60,229 bases of DNA from Spirochaetales bacterium (GTDB taxonomy: Bacteria > Spirochaetota > Spirochaetia > SZUA-6 > RPPD01): positions 1 to 60,229 of the forward strand of contig JAFGSW010000071.1 of the NCBI GenBank assembly GCA_016934415.1, read 5' to 3'. This document shows positions 52,691-60,229 of this stretch, piece by piece. Position 1 is the stretch's first letter. Each line of letters opens with the position of its first letter. Made by a program: the position numbers and the translations under genes. The notes under the pieces were generated by a model that did not search any database, was not told the origin of the DNA, and saw only the letters and a list, made by a program, of their open reading frames with translations.

Positions 52691-52765
52691 GGGGGTGTAG
52701 CGAAGCTGGTTTATCGCGCCGGCCTGTCAAGCCGGAGATCGCGGGTTCAAGCCCCGTCACTCCCG
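52691..52765 (+). tRNA. tRNA-Asp (anticodon GTC)
   Basis: The acceptor stem GGGGGTG/CACTCCC, the anticodon stem CCGGC/GCCGG with loop CTGTCAA, and the T stem GCGGG/CCCGT all fold. The discriminator is G. No CCA is encoded. Confidence 0.95.
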
Positions 52766-52896
52766 TCATACGGCCCCAAGCGCTCCGGAAGCGGCTGCTT
52801 TCGTCGCCGGCGGGAAATGTGAGCACATGAAAACGAAGCCGGGACTCGGAATACGATCGGACCCCTGATCGGAGGCGAGCCGGCTTTGATTTCCTT

Positions 52897-52970
52897 CGGG
52901 TTGTAGCGCAGTGGCTTAGCGCGCTCGGTTCGGGACCGAGAGGTCGAGAGTTCAAATCTCTCCAGCCCGA
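52897..52970 (+). tRNA. tRNA-Pro (anticodon CGG)
   Basis: The acceptor stem CGGGTTG/CAGCCCG, the anticodon stem CTCGG/CCGAG with loop TTCGGGA, and the T stem GAGAG/CTCTC all fold. The discriminator is A, with no encoded CCA. It is 131 bases after tRNA-Asp and probably cotranscribed. Confidence 0.95.
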
Positions 52971-53090
52971 TCCCTTCACAGGCTGTTGACGGACGTGATG
53001 TCCGCCATCACCCTACATACAATTTTCCGTCCCCGCTGTGTAGATTCCTCCCGGAAGAGCCGAATATCTTTATGTGGGGACAACCGGAAG

Positions 53091-53867
53091 ATGAGTCGTT
53101 ATATTTTCTTTTGCGTGATCATTTCCTGCCTGGTGCCGGCGGCGGCTCATGGAGATTCCAAGGCATACCTCGTCAAGAAAGGCGACACCCTCTATAGGAT
53201 TTCACGCGAGTTCGGCGTGCCTGTCGCCGTCCTCAAGGCGGCCAACCGCAGAATGAGTTCCGAAAACCTGGCGGTCGGGCAAACATTGTTGATCCCGGAA
53301 AGCTACACGGTGAAAAAGGGCGATACGCTCTATGGGATCGGCCGCCGCTACGGCGTCGGCGTTGACGATATCGTGTCGTTGAACGGGCTTTCGCGCTCGA
53401 AAACGCTGAAGGTCAACCAGAAAATTTACATCATGACGGCCGTCAACGAAAAAGCCGCGGCACAAAGCGGTCCCGCCCCGGATGCGAAAAATCCGATTTT
53501 TTGGCCGCTGGCCGGCGCACGCGAATCGTATCACGGTAAAATGCGGGGCGTGCTCATAACGGGAGAAAAGGGGGACCTTGTCTATTCGGTTTCGACGGGA
53601 ACGGTCATCTGGGCGGACCCCTATCGGGGCTTCGGCAATGTGGTGTTGGTTGATTCCGGCGACGGGCTGGTGTACGGGTACTTGGGGATAGAGGATCTCA
53701 TTGTATCGGCCGGCGAGAAGGTCGAATCGGGCAGCGCGTTGGGCAGGATCGGCGTCTATTTCCAGCAGTCCGATGCGAAACTGCTTTTCATCGTCTATCA
53801 TAATGTCAAGCGGCTTTATCTCGATCCCCAGGAAGTGCTTTATACGGCCTCAAAGCCGAAGCAGTGA
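53091..53867 (+). CDS. LysM protein with degenerate M23 (LytM) domain
   Basis: The 258-residue protein has a signal peptide (RYIFFCVIISCLVPAAAHG), two LysM domains (YLVKKGDTLYRISREFGV, YTVKKGDTLYGIGRRYGV) and an M23-like C-terminal domain. In the latter the usual metal histidines are missing: HxGxD reads YHGKM, and the final HxH strand reads LLFIVYHN. It is therefore probably a non-catalytic LytM factor that binds peptidoglycan and activates an amidase. The ATG at 53091 fits the signal peptide; the longer frame from 52986 does not. Confidence 0.83.
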   Translation: MSRYIFFCVIISCLVPAAAHGDSKAYLVKKGDTLYRISREFGVPVAVLKAANRRMSSENLAVGQTLLIPESYTVKKGDTLYGIGRRYGVGVDDIVSLNGLSRSKTLKVNQKIYIMTAVNEKAAAQSGPAPDAKNPIFWPLAGARESYHGKMRGVLITGEKGDLVYSVSTGTVIWADPYRGFGNVVLVDSGDGLVYGYLGIEDLIVSAGEKVESGSALGRIGVYFQQSDAKLLFIVYHNVKRLYLDPQEVLYTASKPKQ

Positions 53868-54052
53868 TTTTCCCCGAAAATTGTTTTTCACAGCAATGCA
53901 TAAAATCCACAAATTTTATGAAAATATAGATTTTTTATAAATTAGGCTCTATATTACTCATCGAACACAGAATTTCACCTTTTTTCGCCTAAAAAGCTAT
54001 ATTTTAGGATATAAATAAAATATAGAAATTTAATTTTTTTTTAAAATTTGTC

Positions 54053-54076
54053 TTGACATTTTACTAAAGATATTAT
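54053..54076 (+). promoter_or_regulatory. probable promoter of the sigma factor gene
   Basis: TTGACA (54053-54058) is followed by TATAGATT-like boxes at 15-17 bases within a very AT-rich 250-base leader. The coding start is about 45 bases further on. Confidence 0.5.
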
Positions 54077-54116
54077 AGATTTTGAATAAATTTGTTGATG
54101 ATGCTAAGGGGGCCCC

Positions 54117-55121
54117 ATGAGCAATCAAATGATCCTTCCCAAGTCTTATCAACTTCTTAAGACCAACTTACTTGACTGCGGAGACGACGCGCAATACTCT
54201 TCCTTTGAGAGCGACCCGCTCGCCCTCTACCTCCAGCAGATCTCCCAATACCCGCTTCTCTTGGGAGAGGAGGAAAAAGAGATCGGGCGAAAAATCGACT
54301 CCCACCGCAGAAAGATCGTGGCGCTCAAGCGCGATCACTCCAACAGGCGGATCCGCTCCCAGGAATTCCAGAAGGAAAAAATCAAGCTGGAGAAAAAACT
54401 GACGTACCACAAAACCAGGATGATCAATTCAAATCTGCGCCTGGTGGTTTCCATCGCGAAGCAGTACAAGCACCGTGGCTTGAGCCTGCTCGACCTCATC
54501 GACGAGGGGAATATCGGGCTGATCGAGGCCGTCGAGCGGTTCGATTACCGGAAAGGCTGCCGGTTCTCCACCTACGGCACCTGGTGGATCAAACAGGCGA
54601 TCATCAAGTCCCTGGCCGACAAGGGCCGTGTGATCCGCATTCCGGTCCATATGCTCAACATGATCAAGAAATGCTATTACGTGGCGAAACACCTGGCCCA
54701 GGAATTCGGCCGCGACCCGAGCAATGAGGAGCTCGCCTCCTACATGAACCTCCCGATCACGAAGATCAAGGACATCGTCAAGCTGTCTCAGGAAACCACC
54801 TCGCTCGACACGACCGTCGACGACGAAAACGTGACCCGGCTCTCGGACCTCATCCCCGACGACAATTCGAAGATGCCGTTTGAAAGCGTCTTCAACATCA
54901 CCCTTCAGAACACCATCGGCCGCGTGCTGCGCCAGCTCTCGGACCGGGAAATGAAGATCATCCAGCTCCGTTTCGGATTGGCCGGCGAAGGGCCTTTCAC
55001 CCTCGAGGAAACGGGGAAGATGCTCGGCATCACGCGGGAACGGGTGCGCCAGATCCAGGAAAAAGCGATCACCAAGCTCAGGCATTTCAAGCTCATCCGC
55101 GAATTGAAAGATTGCGTCTGA
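54117..55121 (+). CDS. RpoD/RpoS-family sigma-70 factor (group 2 type)
   Basis: The 334-residue protein has region 1.2 DPLALYLQQISQYPLL, regions 2.1-2.4 (NLRLVVSIAKQYKHRGLSLL; FDYRKGCRFSTYGTWWIKQA), region 3, and region 4 (ISDREMKII-like LSDREMKIIQLRFGLAGEG; GITRERVRQIQEKA). A charged insertion lies between regions 1.2 and 2. It lacks region 1.1 of a primary sigma factor and is short, so it is an alternative factor, RpoS-like in size. A GGGGGCC stretch precedes the ATG. Its upstream leader is strikingly AT-rich. Confidence 0.87.
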   Translation: MSNQMILPKSYQLLKTNLLDCGDDAQYSSFESDPLALYLQQISQYPLLLGEEEKEIGRKIDSHRRKIVALKRDHSNRRIRSQEFQKEKIKLEKKLTYHKTRMINSNLRLVVSIAKQYKHRGLSLLDLIDEGNIGLIEAVERFDYRKGCRFSTYGTWWIKQAIIKSLADKGRVIRIPVHMLNMIKKCYYVAKHLAQEFGRDPSNEELASYMNLPITKIKDIVKLSQETTSLDTTVDDENVTRLSDLIPDDNSKMPFESVFNITLQNTIGRVLRQLSDREMKIIQLRFGLAGEGPFTLEETGKMLGITRERVRQIQEKAITKLRHFKLIRELKDCV

Positions 55122-55178
55122 CGGCATCCCGACCGGCCGCGGTGCCTTCGAATCAAAAAAACAAAGGGGGCCGCACGC

Positions 55179-55520
55179 ATGAGCGAACGCCGTCAATACC
55201 ACCGCTATCTCCTGCACACGGAAATCGAGCACTCAACCGTCTCCGGCGAGGGGCAGCGGCAGTCCATGACCAAGGATATCAGCCGGGGCGGGATCTGCAT
55301 CACGACCGAGGGAGCGCCTCTGGAAACCGGCGCCCGGTATCGGCTCAAATTCCTTCTTCCCTTCACGGACGAAGAGATCCGCGCCACGGCGGAAGTCATG
55401 TGGTCGAAGCGGGACGGCGAGCTCTACGACAACGGCCTGTTTTTCACGGCGATTGACGATCAATACCTCGGCCTGATCGAGGAATATTCGATCGGCAGCG
55501 TCGAAGAAAAAGAGCAGTGA
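55179..55520 (+). CDS. single-domain PilZ protein
   Basis: This is a 113-residue PilZ domain with both c-di-GMP motifs, RRQYHR (RxxxR) near the N-terminus and DISRGG (DxSxxG). AAAGGGGG precedes the ATG. It lies 57 bases after the sigma factor gene and may be cotranscribed with it. Being a single domain, it would act by binding a partner. Confidence 0.85.
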   Translation: MSERRQYHRYLLHTEIEHSTVSGEGQRQSMTKDISRGGICITTEGAPLETGARYRLKFLLPFTDEEIRATAEVMWSKRDGELYDNGLFFTAIDDQYLGLIEEYSIGSVEEKEQ

Positions 55521-55548
55521 GCGCCTCCCGTGAGAATGCGGCAGCGTC

Positions 55549-55630
55549 GTCATGGTGAGCGTGTCGAACCATGACCACGATACAGGCGGCTCCAATGCCT
55601 TGGCCGCCCTTCGACGGGGCTCAGGGTGAC
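55549..55630. repeat. GTCATGGTGAG / GGCTCAGGGTGAC repeat, copy 2
   Basis: The half-units GTCATGGTGAGCGTGTCGAA (from 55549, ending ACCATGAC) and GCCCTTCGACGGGGCTCAGG (from 55606) resemble copy 1 at 48445-48526 in order, orientation and spacing. Confidence 0.8.
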
Positions 55631-55686
55631 TTTGCAGCGCAGACACTGTCCATGGCGCGTATTGCAGTCGCGCCGGAACCAACTTC

Positions 55687-55715
55687 TTGACAATCCGGAT
55701 ACCGCCCCATATCAT
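55687..55715 (+). promoter_or_regulatory. upstream promoter of the phosphofructokinase gene
   Basis: TTGACA (55687-55692), a 17-base spacer and TATCAT (55710-55715). Confidence 0.6.
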
Positions 55716-55783
55716 GTGAAGAGCGTCGTTTTGGAGTTTCTATTGCGTCCTCCGCGTCCGAAAGAGGAGCACGGCGAAAGAGT

Positions 55784-55812
55784 TTGACCCTCTCCGGGAA
55801 AAGTATTATACT
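55784..55812 (+). promoter_or_regulatory. downstream promoter of the phosphofructokinase gene
   Basis: TTGACC (55784-55789), a 17-base spacer and TATACT (55807-55812), about 135 bases before the start codon. Confidence 0.65.
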
Positions 55813-55946
55813 TGGCGCGCCCGACCGACGGATGTTCGCGCGCTCCTCGACGAAAACGTCCGTTTTGCCGTACGGTCGCCAGCAGTAGCTGGAAGTCGCC
55901 GCGAAACCATCCGTAACGTGAAAGAAAAAATGGGGCTCAATCCGGT

Positions 55947-57287
55947 ATGGAGCATATAGACCTCACTCCCGAACAACTGGCGGTCAGAATCCTGGGGGAG
56001 GCGCGCGTGGATTCTCCGCTCGGCCTTTCCAGCCGCGACGGGGATTTCATCGCCAATTACGTCGCGGACGACGATACGGTCGTCCTTCTCCATGACGGGA
56101 AGAAAATCGAGGCCGCGGTGAAACGCGGGGATTCCCTTCCCGCCTTCGTCAAGGCCGGCCCGCGCGACAAGATATTCTTTTCTCCCAGGCGCGTCCGGGC
56201 CGCGATCGTCACCTGCGGTGGGCTCTGCCCGGGCATCAACAATGTCATCCGGGCCCTCGTCATGGAGCTCCACTACAGCTACGGCGTGGAGTCCATCTGG
56301 GGCGTCCCGTACGGGTTCCGGGGCTTCATCAAGGACTACGGGCTCCCGGCCAGACGGCTCACCCCGGACCTGGTCAAGGGCATCCATGAACTGGGGGGCA
56401 GTTTCCTCGGCTCGTCGCGCGGTCCGCAGCCGACCGCCGCCATCGTCGATTGGCTTCGGGAGAAGGAGATATCGATTCTTTTCGCCATCGGCGGCGACGG
56501 CACCCTGCGGGGCGCGGCGGACATCGACGCGGAGGTCGCGCGCCGCGGGCTCGCCGTATCGGTGGTCGGCATTCCCAAGACCATCGACAACGACATCCCC
56601 TACGTGGAGAAGACCTTCGGCCTGGAGACCGCGTTCGCCGTGGCGACGGAGGCCATTCGCAGCGCCCACACCGAGGCCCTCGGCGCGCCGGGCGGCATCG
56701 GGCTGGTAAAATTGATGGGCCGCTACTCGGGCTTCATCGCGGCCAACGCCGCCCTGGCGCTGAACGAGGTCAATTTCGTCCTGATCCCCGAGGTTCCGTT
56801 CGACCTGGAGGGTCCGAAAGGATTCCTTGCCCTTTTGAAACAGCGGCTGTCCGAGAAGGATCATGCCGTGATCGTCGCGGCGGAGGGCGCCGGCCAGGAG
56901 CTTTTCGGAAAACGGGACCGCGCCTCCGACAATTCCGGCAACCGGAAACTGGGCGACATCGGCCTTTTCTTAAAGGAAAGGATTCGCGGCTATTTCGCGG
57001 GGGAAGCGATGGACGTCACCATGAAGTACATCGATCCGAGCTACCTTATCCGGTCGGTGGCCGCCCACGCCGCCGACGCCGTCTACTGCCTCCAGCTCGC
57101 CCAGCACGCGGTGCACGCCGGCATGCGCGGCTACTCAGGCCTGGTCGTGGGGCGCTGGAACGGGCAGTTCACCTACGTGCCCCTCGCGCTCGCCAACTCG
57201 GCGCGCAAGTTCGTGTCGCCCGACGGCGAGCTCTGGCGCGCGGTCCTCGAGGCCACGGGCCAGCCCTATCGCATGACGAACGAGTGA
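55947..57287 (+). CDS. 6-phosphofructokinase, probably ATP-dependent
   Basis: This is a 446-residue member of the long PFK family. Motifs are CGGLCPGINN (near 91), AIGGDGTLRGA (near 181), GIPKTIDNDIPY (near 209) and KLMGRYSGFIAAN (near 256). In this superfamily GGDD with PKTIDND marks PPi-dependent enzymes. Here the second position is Gly (GGDGT) with Lys retained, the combination of ATP-dependent trypanosomal and plant types, so ATP use is predicted. It converts fructose 6-phosphate to the 1,6-bisphosphate. Two promoters stand upstream. A small gene follows after ten bases. Confidence 0.9.
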   Translation: MEHIDLTPEQLAVRILGEARVDSPLGLSSRDGDFIANYVADDDTVVLLHDGKKIEAAVKRGDSLPAFVKAGPRDKIFFSPRRVRAAIVTCGGLCPGINNVIRALVMELHYSYGVESIWGVPYGFRGFIKDYGLPARRLTPDLVKGIHELGGSFLGSSRGPQPTAAIVDWLREKEISILFAIGGDGTLRGAADIDAEVARRGLAVSVVGIPKTIDNDIPYVEKTFGLETAFAVATEAIRSAHTEALGAPGGIGLVKLMGRYSGFIAANAALALNEVNFVLIPEVPFDLEGPKGFLALLKQRLSEKDHAVIVAAEGAGQELFGKRDRASDNSGNRKLGDIGLFLKERIRGYFAGEAMDVTMKYIDPSYLIRSVAAHAADAVYCLQLAQHAVHAGMRGYSGLVVGRWNGQFTYVPLALANSARKFVSPDGELWRAVLEATGQPYRMTNE

Positions 57288-57297
57288 AGGAGGAGCG

Positions 57298-57675
57298 ATG
57301 AGCATCCGGAAATATTTGACCGCCGAATCCCTGAACGAGATCGTCAAGTATTCGACCTTCGCCGATTATTCGAAAGGGCACGTCGCTTTTTCCGGCGCGC
57401 CGAAAAAACACCCGTACGACAAGGAGAAGATCATCCTCATCCTCGATCCCTTCAGCTCCCACACCATGTTCTACGAATTCCGCATCGCCGACATCGCGCA
57501 CGTGGAGGAGCTGCCCCAGATGGTGGCGGAGAGCGGTGAATCGCTCACCATGGTCAGGATCTGGGTGAAGAAGGGAAGCTTCGGGGTGCGATACGAGCCG
57601 TTCGTCGTCGAGGACACCGTAACGATCCTCAAGGACACGGCCTTTTTTTCAAAATCGCAAGGAAGCGACAAGTAG
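57298..57675 (+). CDS. hypothetical protein downstream of PFK
   Basis: This is a 125-residue soluble protein with no family I recognise, opening MSIRKYLTAESLNEIVKYST. AAGGAGGAG precedes the ATG, and the gap to the phosphofructokinase is ten bases, so the two share a transcript. Its stop codon is immediately followed by the second 185-bp hairpin element. Function unknown. Confidence 0.78.
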   Translation: MSIRKYLTAESLNEIVKYSTFADYSKGHVAFSGAPKKHPYDKEKIILILDPFSSHTMFYEFRIADIAHVEELPQMVAESGESLTMVRIWVKKGSFGVRYEPFVVEDTVTILKDTAFFSKSQGSDK

Positions 57676-57860
57676 CAGGTTGTTGAAAAAGTTGAGCTTT
57701 TTCAACAACCTGCTCATGAAATTGCCGGAGTCTGTTTTGGAGATCCGAAATTGAGCGAAAATCAGCGGAGAAATATGAAAAATCGCTCTGTTTGGCTCCG
57801 GCAATTTCTGGTTTACATCAATGGAAGCTGTTGAAAAACCGCTTTCGGTTTTTCAACAGC
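57676..57860. repeat. 185-bp dispersed element with two terminal hairpins, copy 2
   Basis: The left hairpin is at 57676-57712, the right hairpin at 57827-57860 (identical to copy 1), and the inner inverted repeat GAAATTGCCGGAG / CTCCGGCAATTTC is perfect here. Same length and orientation as 487-671. It fills most of the gap before metK and ends 38 bases before its start. Confidence 0.85.
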
Positions 57861-57898
57861 TTCCCATAGATATTTTTTAATTTTCAGGAGGAAATTCA

Positions 57899-59065
57899 AT
57901 GCCGTCATTCAGAGAAAACTACATCTTCACGTCCGAGAGCGTCGGGGAGGGACACCCCGACAAGGTCTGCGATCAGATTTCCGACGCGGTGCTGGACGAG
58001 GCCCTGCGCCACGATCCCGATTCCCGCGTGGCCTGCGAAACGTTCACCACCACCGGCCTCGTCATGGTCGGCGGGGAGATCACGACCAAGGCCGTGATCG
58101 ACTACCAGGAGATCGCCCGGCGGCAGCTCGAGGCCATCGGCTACACCGATCCGTCCTTCGGCATCGACAGCCGTTCCTGCTCGGTGATCACCACCGTGCA
58201 CACCCAATCGCCCGACATCTCCCAGGGCGTCACCGAGGGCCAGGGGCTGCACAAGGAGCAGGGCGCCGGCGACCAGGGCATGATGTTCGGGTACGCCTGC
58301 ACCGACACGCCGCAGCTCATGCCCGCCCCCATCTACTACGCCCACCAGATCATGCTCCGCGCCGCCGACGTCCGCAAGAAGAAGAAGCTCGATTTCCTGC
58401 GGCCCGACGGCAAATGCCAGGTGACGGTGCGGTACGAGGGCGGCAAGCCCGCCCGGGTGACGACGGTCGTGCTTTCGCACCAGCATAACGAGGACGTCTC
58501 CTACGAAAAGCTCAAGGAGGGCCTGATCGAGAACGTGATCAAGCAGGCGATTCCCGCAACGCTCTTGAACGGCACTACCGTGTACCACATCAATCCCACC
58601 GGCCGGTTCGTGGTCGGCGGACCGCACGGCGACACCGGGCTCACCGGGCGCAAGATCATCGTCGACACGTACGGCGGCATGGCGAGCCACGGCGGCGGCG
58701 CCTTCTCCGGCAAGGACCCGAGCAAGGTGGACCGGTCCGCCGCCTACTTCGCCCGCTACGTGGCCAAGAACATCGTGGCCGCGGGCCTGGCCGACAAGGC
58801 CGAGGTGCAGGTGGCCTACGCCATCGGCGTGGCCGAGCCGGTTTCGCTTTACGTCTGCACCTACGGCACCGGCGTGAAGCCGGACGATAAAATCGAGGAG
58901 GCGGTGCGCCGCGTCTTCGATTTCAAGCCCAAGCAGATCATCGCCGCGCTCGACCTGAAGAAGCCCGTCTACACCGAGACCGCGAGCTACGGGCACTTCG
59001 GCCGCGAGCGGTTCACCTGGGAGAAAACCGATAAAACCAAGGCGCTCCTCGACGCAGTCACCTGA
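57899..59065 (+). CDS. metK: S-adenosylmethionine synthetase MetK
   Basis: This is the full-length 388-residue enzyme that makes SAM from methionine and ATP. Signatures are [50 protein letters not shown] and [25 protein letters not shown] lies seven bases before the ATG. No SAM riboswitch is seen upstream; instead the 185-bp hairpin element occupies the leader. SAM is a cofactor for the radical-SAM and methyltransferase enzymes encoded in this window. Confidence 0.98.
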   Translation: MPSFRENYIFTSESVGEGHPDKVCDQISDAVLDEALRHDPDSRVACETFTTTGLVMVGGEITTKAVIDYQEIARRQLEAIGYTDPSFGIDSRSCSVITTVHTQSPDISQGVTEGQGLHKEQGAGDQGMMFGYACTDTPQLMPAPIYYAHQIMLRAADVRKKKKLDFLRPDGKCQVTVRYEGGKPARVTTVVLSHQHNEDVSYEKLKEGLIENVIKQAIPATLLNGTTVYHINPTGRFVVGGPHGDTGLTGRKIIVDTYGGMASHGGGAFSGKDPSKVDRSAAYFARYVAKNIVAAGLADKAEVQVAYAIGVAEPVSLYVCTYGTGVKPDDKIEEAVRRVFDFKPKQIIAALDLKKPVYTETASYGHFGRERFTWEKTDKTKALLDAVT

Positions 59066-59147
59066 CGTCCGCCGCGTCCGCCGCCGGCCCGGCGGCGGAC
59101 GGCGGTTCTTCCTCAAACCGTGGGACGTCGTCGTCATCGCCCTCGTC

Positions 59148-59471
59148 GTGTCCTTCAGCGGGGCTCTCGCCTGGCGCGTTTACGCCGACCCGGCCGCGCC
59201 CGCCGTGGCGCACGTGCGGACTCAGGACGGCGATGCGTACTACCCGCTCGACCGCGACCGGACGATCGAGGCGGCCGGGCCGCTCGGGATCACCGACATC
59301 GTCATCGAGCGCGGCGCGGTGCGCGTCGTCGATTCCCCCTGCCCGTCGAAGATCTGCGTGCACACGGGCGCCGTCGACCGCACGGGCGCCCAGATCGCCT
59401 GCCTGCCCAACCGGGTGCTGGTGACGGTCGAAGGCCGGCTCGAAAAGTCCTATGACGCGGAAAGCCACTGA
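59148..59471 (+). CDS. NusG domain II-containing protein
   Basis: The protein shows the NusG_II signature SPCPSKICVHTGAV followed by ACLPNRVLVTVEG, common in small membrane-anchored proteins next to Gx-type genes. The only normal start in frame is GTG at 59148 (107 residues). The frame stays open upstream, though, and reads FFLKPWDVVVIALVV, which looks like the usual N-terminus and first half of a membrane anchor. The true start is therefore uncertain (see findings). It overlaps the next gene by 20 bases. Confidence 0.78.
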   Translation: MSFSGALAWRVYADPAAPAVAHVRTQDGDAYYPLDRDRTIEAAGPLGITDIVIERGAVRVVDSPCPSKICVHTGAVDRTGAQIACLPNRVLVTVEGRLEKSYDAESH

Positions 59472-60078
59472 GCGGCTCGACGCAATAGCCGTCCTCGCCG
59501 CGCTCTCCCTGTTTCTGGCGGCGATCGAATACATGATCCCCAAACCGCACTTCTTCAGGCTCGGCGTCGCCAACCTGGCCTTCCTGGCGGGGCTCATGGT
59601 CTTGAGACCCCGCGAACTGTTCATCCTCGCCGCCGTCAAAGTCGTTTCCCAGGGGCTGCTCTTCGGCACCCTCTTTTCTCCCGTCATCGCGCTCTCCGCG
59701 GCCGGGAGCCTGGCGGCCGCCCTCGCCATGCTCGGCGCCCACCGGCTTTTCGGGAACAAGATCACCCTGGTCGGCGTGAGCGTCTGCGGCGCTTTCGCGA
59801 GCAACGCGGCGCAGATCGCCGCGGCCGGCTTCCTCCTGGGCGGCGGCGTCTGGTTCATCGCCCCGCCCCTCCTCATCGCGGGCACGGTGACTTCCGTCAT
59901 CCTCGGCCTCATGGCCGAGCGCTTCGTCGCGGTGAGCGTCTGGGTGAAGCGGCACCGGCTCGTCTCCGACGAGCCCGCCGAGCTCCGGGGGAAGAACGAT
60001 AAGGAAGCCGGGAATAAAGAAAAAAATATCGATGAGGAAGCCAGGAAACCAGGAGGGAAGACAGGAAGGGAGAGGTAG
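59452..60078 (+). CDS. Gx-type membrane protein (heptaprenyl diphosphate synthase component I family)
   Basis: In this 208-residue protein, residues 1 to about 165 hold five or six hydrophobic segments with AIEYMIPKPHFFRLGVANLA, typical of this family, often found beside NusG_II proteins. The last 45 residues are charged and low-complexity, encoded by a CCAGGAAACC-type repeat at about 60001-60070, and are unlikely to be ancestral. It overlaps the NusG_II gene by 20 bases. Function: possibly quinone or isoprenoid related, or a transporter; uncertain. Confidence 0.75.
   Translation: MTRKATERLDAIAVLAALSLFLAAIEYMIPKPHFFRLGVANLAFLAGLMVLRPRELFILAAVKVVSQGLLFGTLFSPVIALSAAGSLAAALAMLGAHRLFGNKITLVGVSVCGAFASNAAQIAAAGFLLGGGVWFIAPPLLIAGTVTSVILGLMAERFVAVSVWVKRHRLVSDEPAELRGKNDKEAGNKEKNIDEEARKPGGKTGRER
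60001..60070. repeat. CCAGGAAACC-type repeat within the 3' end of the Gx-type gene
   Basis: GAGGAAGCCAGGAAACCAGG (within 60034-60053) and the flanking purine-rich sequence resemble the arms at 45221-45352 and 69-108. Confidence 0.55.
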
Positions 60079-60110
60079 AAGGGGAGGAATAAGGATAAGG
60101 GGAGAGGAAT

Positions 60111-60194
60111 GAGTGGTCAAGACATAGGTTGAGTGGTCAAGATGAGTGGTCAAGACATAGGTAACACTTGAGGTTCAGGACATAGGTAACACTT
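60111..60194. repeat. short tandem direct repeats near the window end
   Basis: GAGTGGTCAAGACATAGGT (60111-60129), TGAGTGGTCAAGA (60130-60142), TGAGTGGTCAAGACATAGGT plus AACACTT (60143-60169) and GGACATAGGTAACACTT (60178-60194) repeat in series. They could be the end of a mobile element that continues past the window. Confidence 0.6.
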
Positions 60195-60229
60195 TTCTTA
60201 ATGGTACGGTGACACGTTGGAGGGTGTCC

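Larger units (their letters stand above)
55521..55946. other. intergenic region with a repeat and two promoters
   Basis: It contains a repeat at 55549-55630 and two promoter-like sequences for the phosphofructokinase gene. No small gene is seen. Confidence 0.6.

Noticed and set aside
52470..52979. long minus-strand frame over the tRNA genes
   Set aside because: Contains the typical false translation of a tRNA-Pro gene (RDLNSRPLGPEPSALSH) and covers two tRNAs.
60111..60194. tandem repeats as a CRISPR array
   Set aside because: Units are irregular, without spacers of constant length, and no cas gene is near.

Overview
The window looks like a piece of a high-GC spirochaete chromosome. Three things point that way: the treponeme-style V-type ATPase operon (E, DUF2764, A, B, D, I, K), a FlaA flagellar sheath protein, and a cheA / cheW-cheR / cheX / cheY operon. 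A radical-SAM protein that I recognise as the spirochaete-restricted spiroSPASM family agrees with this. All family calls come from reading motifs and from memory; no search was run.

Layout. 1-697 is a gene-poor, repeat-rich leader. 698-4042 encodes an EndoQ-type PHP nuclease fused to a UvrD helicase. 4075-5824 (minus) holds three small genes, two of them exported. 6108-13598 is the V-ATPase operon, with a proteolipid that keeps the residues of Na+-binding K subunits. 13659-17826 (minus) holds an exported beta-barrel-like protein and a thiamine-responsive operon: consensus promoter, TPP riboswitch, thiamine-binding protein, ThiX/ThiY/ThiZ-like transporter and a NadR-like kinase. 17923-25134 (minus) holds a beta-propeller lipoprotein, a membrane protein, an EIIA/cation-antiporter pair, an FtsX-like membrane protein and a STAS protein.

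25536-34809 is the most distinctive part: five overlapping genes (spiroSPASM radical SAM, glycosyltransferase-like, SpsF-like cytidylyltransferase, SpsG-methyltransferase fusion, ATP-grasp) running into a peptidoglycan amidase, a GerMN protein and flaA. It reads as a nucleotide-sugar or glycoconjugate pathway attached to envelope and flagellar genes. A DUF115/MptE-like gene at 48566-50233, of a type linked to flagellin glycosylation, may belong to the same job. 35079-46252 contains a porin-like protein, a receiver-PilZ protein, the chemotaxis operon, an odd tRNA-Val with a duplicated 3' end, a hybrid histidine kinase and a receiver-HATPase regulator. 46610-60078 contains lepA, DUF115, a SurA/PpiD-like chaperone, tRNA-Asp and tRNA-Pro, a LysM/degenerate-M23 protein, a group-2 sigma factor, a PilZ protein, phosphofructokinase, metK, a NusG-II protein and a Gx-type membrane protein.

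Several dispersed repeat families fill the gaps. They are a 185-bp element with two terminal hairpins (two copies, each just upstream of a gene), an ACTACGGAT/CGCGGAT foldback family that sits in three gaps of the V-ATPase operon, a CCAGGAATCC family, and a GTCATGGTGAG/GGCTCAGGGTGAC family. No CRISPR array, rRNA or complete insertion sequence is seen.
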